Origin: an uncultured bacterium | Lineage (GTDB): Bacteria > Bacteroidota > Bacteroidia > Bacteroidales > Bacteroidaceae | Reading direction: 5' to 3' | NCBI GenBank assembly: GCA_945788485.1 | Contig: CALZMB010000138.1 | Coordinates: 1 to 6,094 of the forward strand | Length of the DNA stretch: 6,094 nucleotides | In this document: in pieces, positions 5,745 to 6,094 of the stretch | How the letters are laid out: every line of letters starts with the position of its first letter | Numbering within the stretch: position 1 is the stretch's first letter | Made by a program: the position numbers and the translations under genes | Notes under the pieces: generated by a model | Database searches by the model: none | What the model was told of the DNA's origin: nothing | What the model saw: only the letters and a program-made list of their open reading frames with translations

Positions 5745-5981
5745 TTATCTGTTTTGTTTATTATTCTTTCCGTTGTGCAGTTTCCTGCTCACTCTTTCGG
5801 CTCTCATGCGGTCTTCCTTGTCCTGGTCGATGACACAGTGTATGCCACGTTCTTTCATGTGTTTGCTGTCATGCACATGCATCGACTTCATTTCTCCGTT
5901 TTCAGAAGAAAAGACCCTGATACATATAAAAGCTATGCCTATAGCAATTATTAACACCGAAAAAAGCACCAGTTTCATCAT
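5745..5981 (-). CDS. Small single-span membrane protein conserved in Bacteroidota, 78 aa
   Basis: The protein has one N-terminal hydrophobic span (about residues 3-24, LVLFSVLIIAIGIAFICIRV), with a short charged tail of about 50 residues. The tail contains HVHDSKHMKERGIHCVIDQD. It resembles a family of small Bacteroidota proteins with a 'gNk.lr.rGI.C..sqD' motif after one membrane span (my recollection of the family, function unknown). There is no cleavable signal or lipobox, so a membrane anchor with the tail on one side is the simplest reading. It is the first gene of the operon with the OmpH-like lipoprotein, nth and radA, and ends 11 bases before the lipoprotein gene. Two adjacent ATGs (5979-5981 and 5976-5978) are possible starts. 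The second gives the family-like MKLVL beginning. Confidence 0.8.
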   Translation of the reverse strand: MMKLVLFSVLIIAIGIAFICIRVFSSENGEMKSMHVHDSKHMKERGIHCVIDQDKEDRMRAERVSRKLHNGKNNKQNR

Positions 5982-5987
5982 TTTTAT

Positions 5988-5995
5988 TAACTTTG
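5988..5995 (+). promoter_or_regulatory. Plus-strand -7 element
   Basis: TAACTTTG matches TAnnTTTG exactly. The likely target is the reading frame starting at 6070. No clear -33 TTTG is found at the usual spacing. It overlaps the leader region of the minus-strand operon. Confidence 0.5.
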
Positions 5996-6027
5996 CAGCG
6001 CATTTGAAGCACTAAAACGCTGCAAAG
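5991..6027. repeat. Perfect 10-bp inverted repeat spanning two promoters
   Basis: CTTTGCAGCG (5991-6000) and CGCTGCAAAG (6018-6027) are exact reverse complements separated by 17 bases. Each arm contains the TTTG end of one of the two opposing -7 elements plus CAGCG beyond the consensus. Part of the symmetry follows from two promoters facing each other. The extra CAGCG is not required by the consensus and could be a regulator site or an RNA hairpin. Confidence 0.7.
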
Positions 6028-6030
6028 GTA
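6023..6030 (-). promoter_or_regulatory. -7 element of the membrane protein-ompH-like-nth-radA operon
   Basis: Read on the minus strand, TACCTTTG (6030 down to 6023) matches TAnnTTTG exactly. The -33 region (about 6050-6053) is weak. Transcription would begin near 6016 and reach the ATG at 5981 after about 35 bases. Confidence 0.6.
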
Positions 6031-6069
6031 GTAAAAAAGTTTCGTATAACCTTATAAATACTTTAAATA

Positions 6070-6094
6070 ATGACTAAAAAAGAATTAAATCCTG
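6070..6094 (+). CDS. Start of a gene cut by the window edge
   Basis: ATG at 6070-6072 begins a frame reading MTKKELNP that is still open at the last base. It follows the plus-strand -7 element at 5988-5995 by about 75 bases and an AT-rich leader. Eight codons are too few to name a product. Confidence 0.4.

Overview
The window looks like a chromosomal segment from a member of the Bacteroidota, probably Prevotella or Bacteroides. The basis is the repeated TAnnTTTG-type -7 promoter element in front of most transcription units, the near absence of Shine-Dalgarno sequences, and the family types: a Bacteroidota-style AAA ATPase, a DUF2442-like protein, a lipoprotein-type OmpH/Skp and a small single-span conserved membrane protein. 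No tRNA, rRNA, CRISPR array or recognisable insertion sequence was found.

The left half (about 1-2980) is AT-richer and looks accessory and eroding. It holds an unrecognised 184-aa protein behind its own promoter (154-708, +). A minus-strand pair follows: a DUF2442-like protein (1079-1312) and a GlsB/YeaQ/YmgE-type small membrane protein (806-1069). On the opposite strand lies a second, internally deleted 44-codon copy of that membrane protein (1494-1628, +). Next is a decayed AAA ATPase gene (1730-2864, +) carrying two apparent single-base deletions, a premature TGA and a Walker A Lys-to-Asn change. The ATPase unit is preceded by a tandem 14-bp repeat and followed by a strong hairpin at 2980-3010.

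The right half (3044-5981) is a compact minus-strand operon with gaps of 4 to 13 bases. In transcription order it encodes a small membrane protein, an OmpH/Skp-like periplasmic lipoprotein, endonuclease III (nth) and the DNA repair ATPase RadA. It therefore combines envelope and DNA repair functions, is visibly GC-richer, and has all expected catalytic residues intact. Its promoter lies at about 6023-6030. It is interleaved with a plus-strand promoter at 5988-5995 that probably drives a gene starting at 6070 and running out of the window. The two promoters share a perfect 10-bp inverted repeat.

No clear new defence or mobile system is visible. The most unusual features are the inverted, internally deleted copy of the membrane protein gene, the multiply broken ATPase, and the face-to-face promoters with their inverted repeat.
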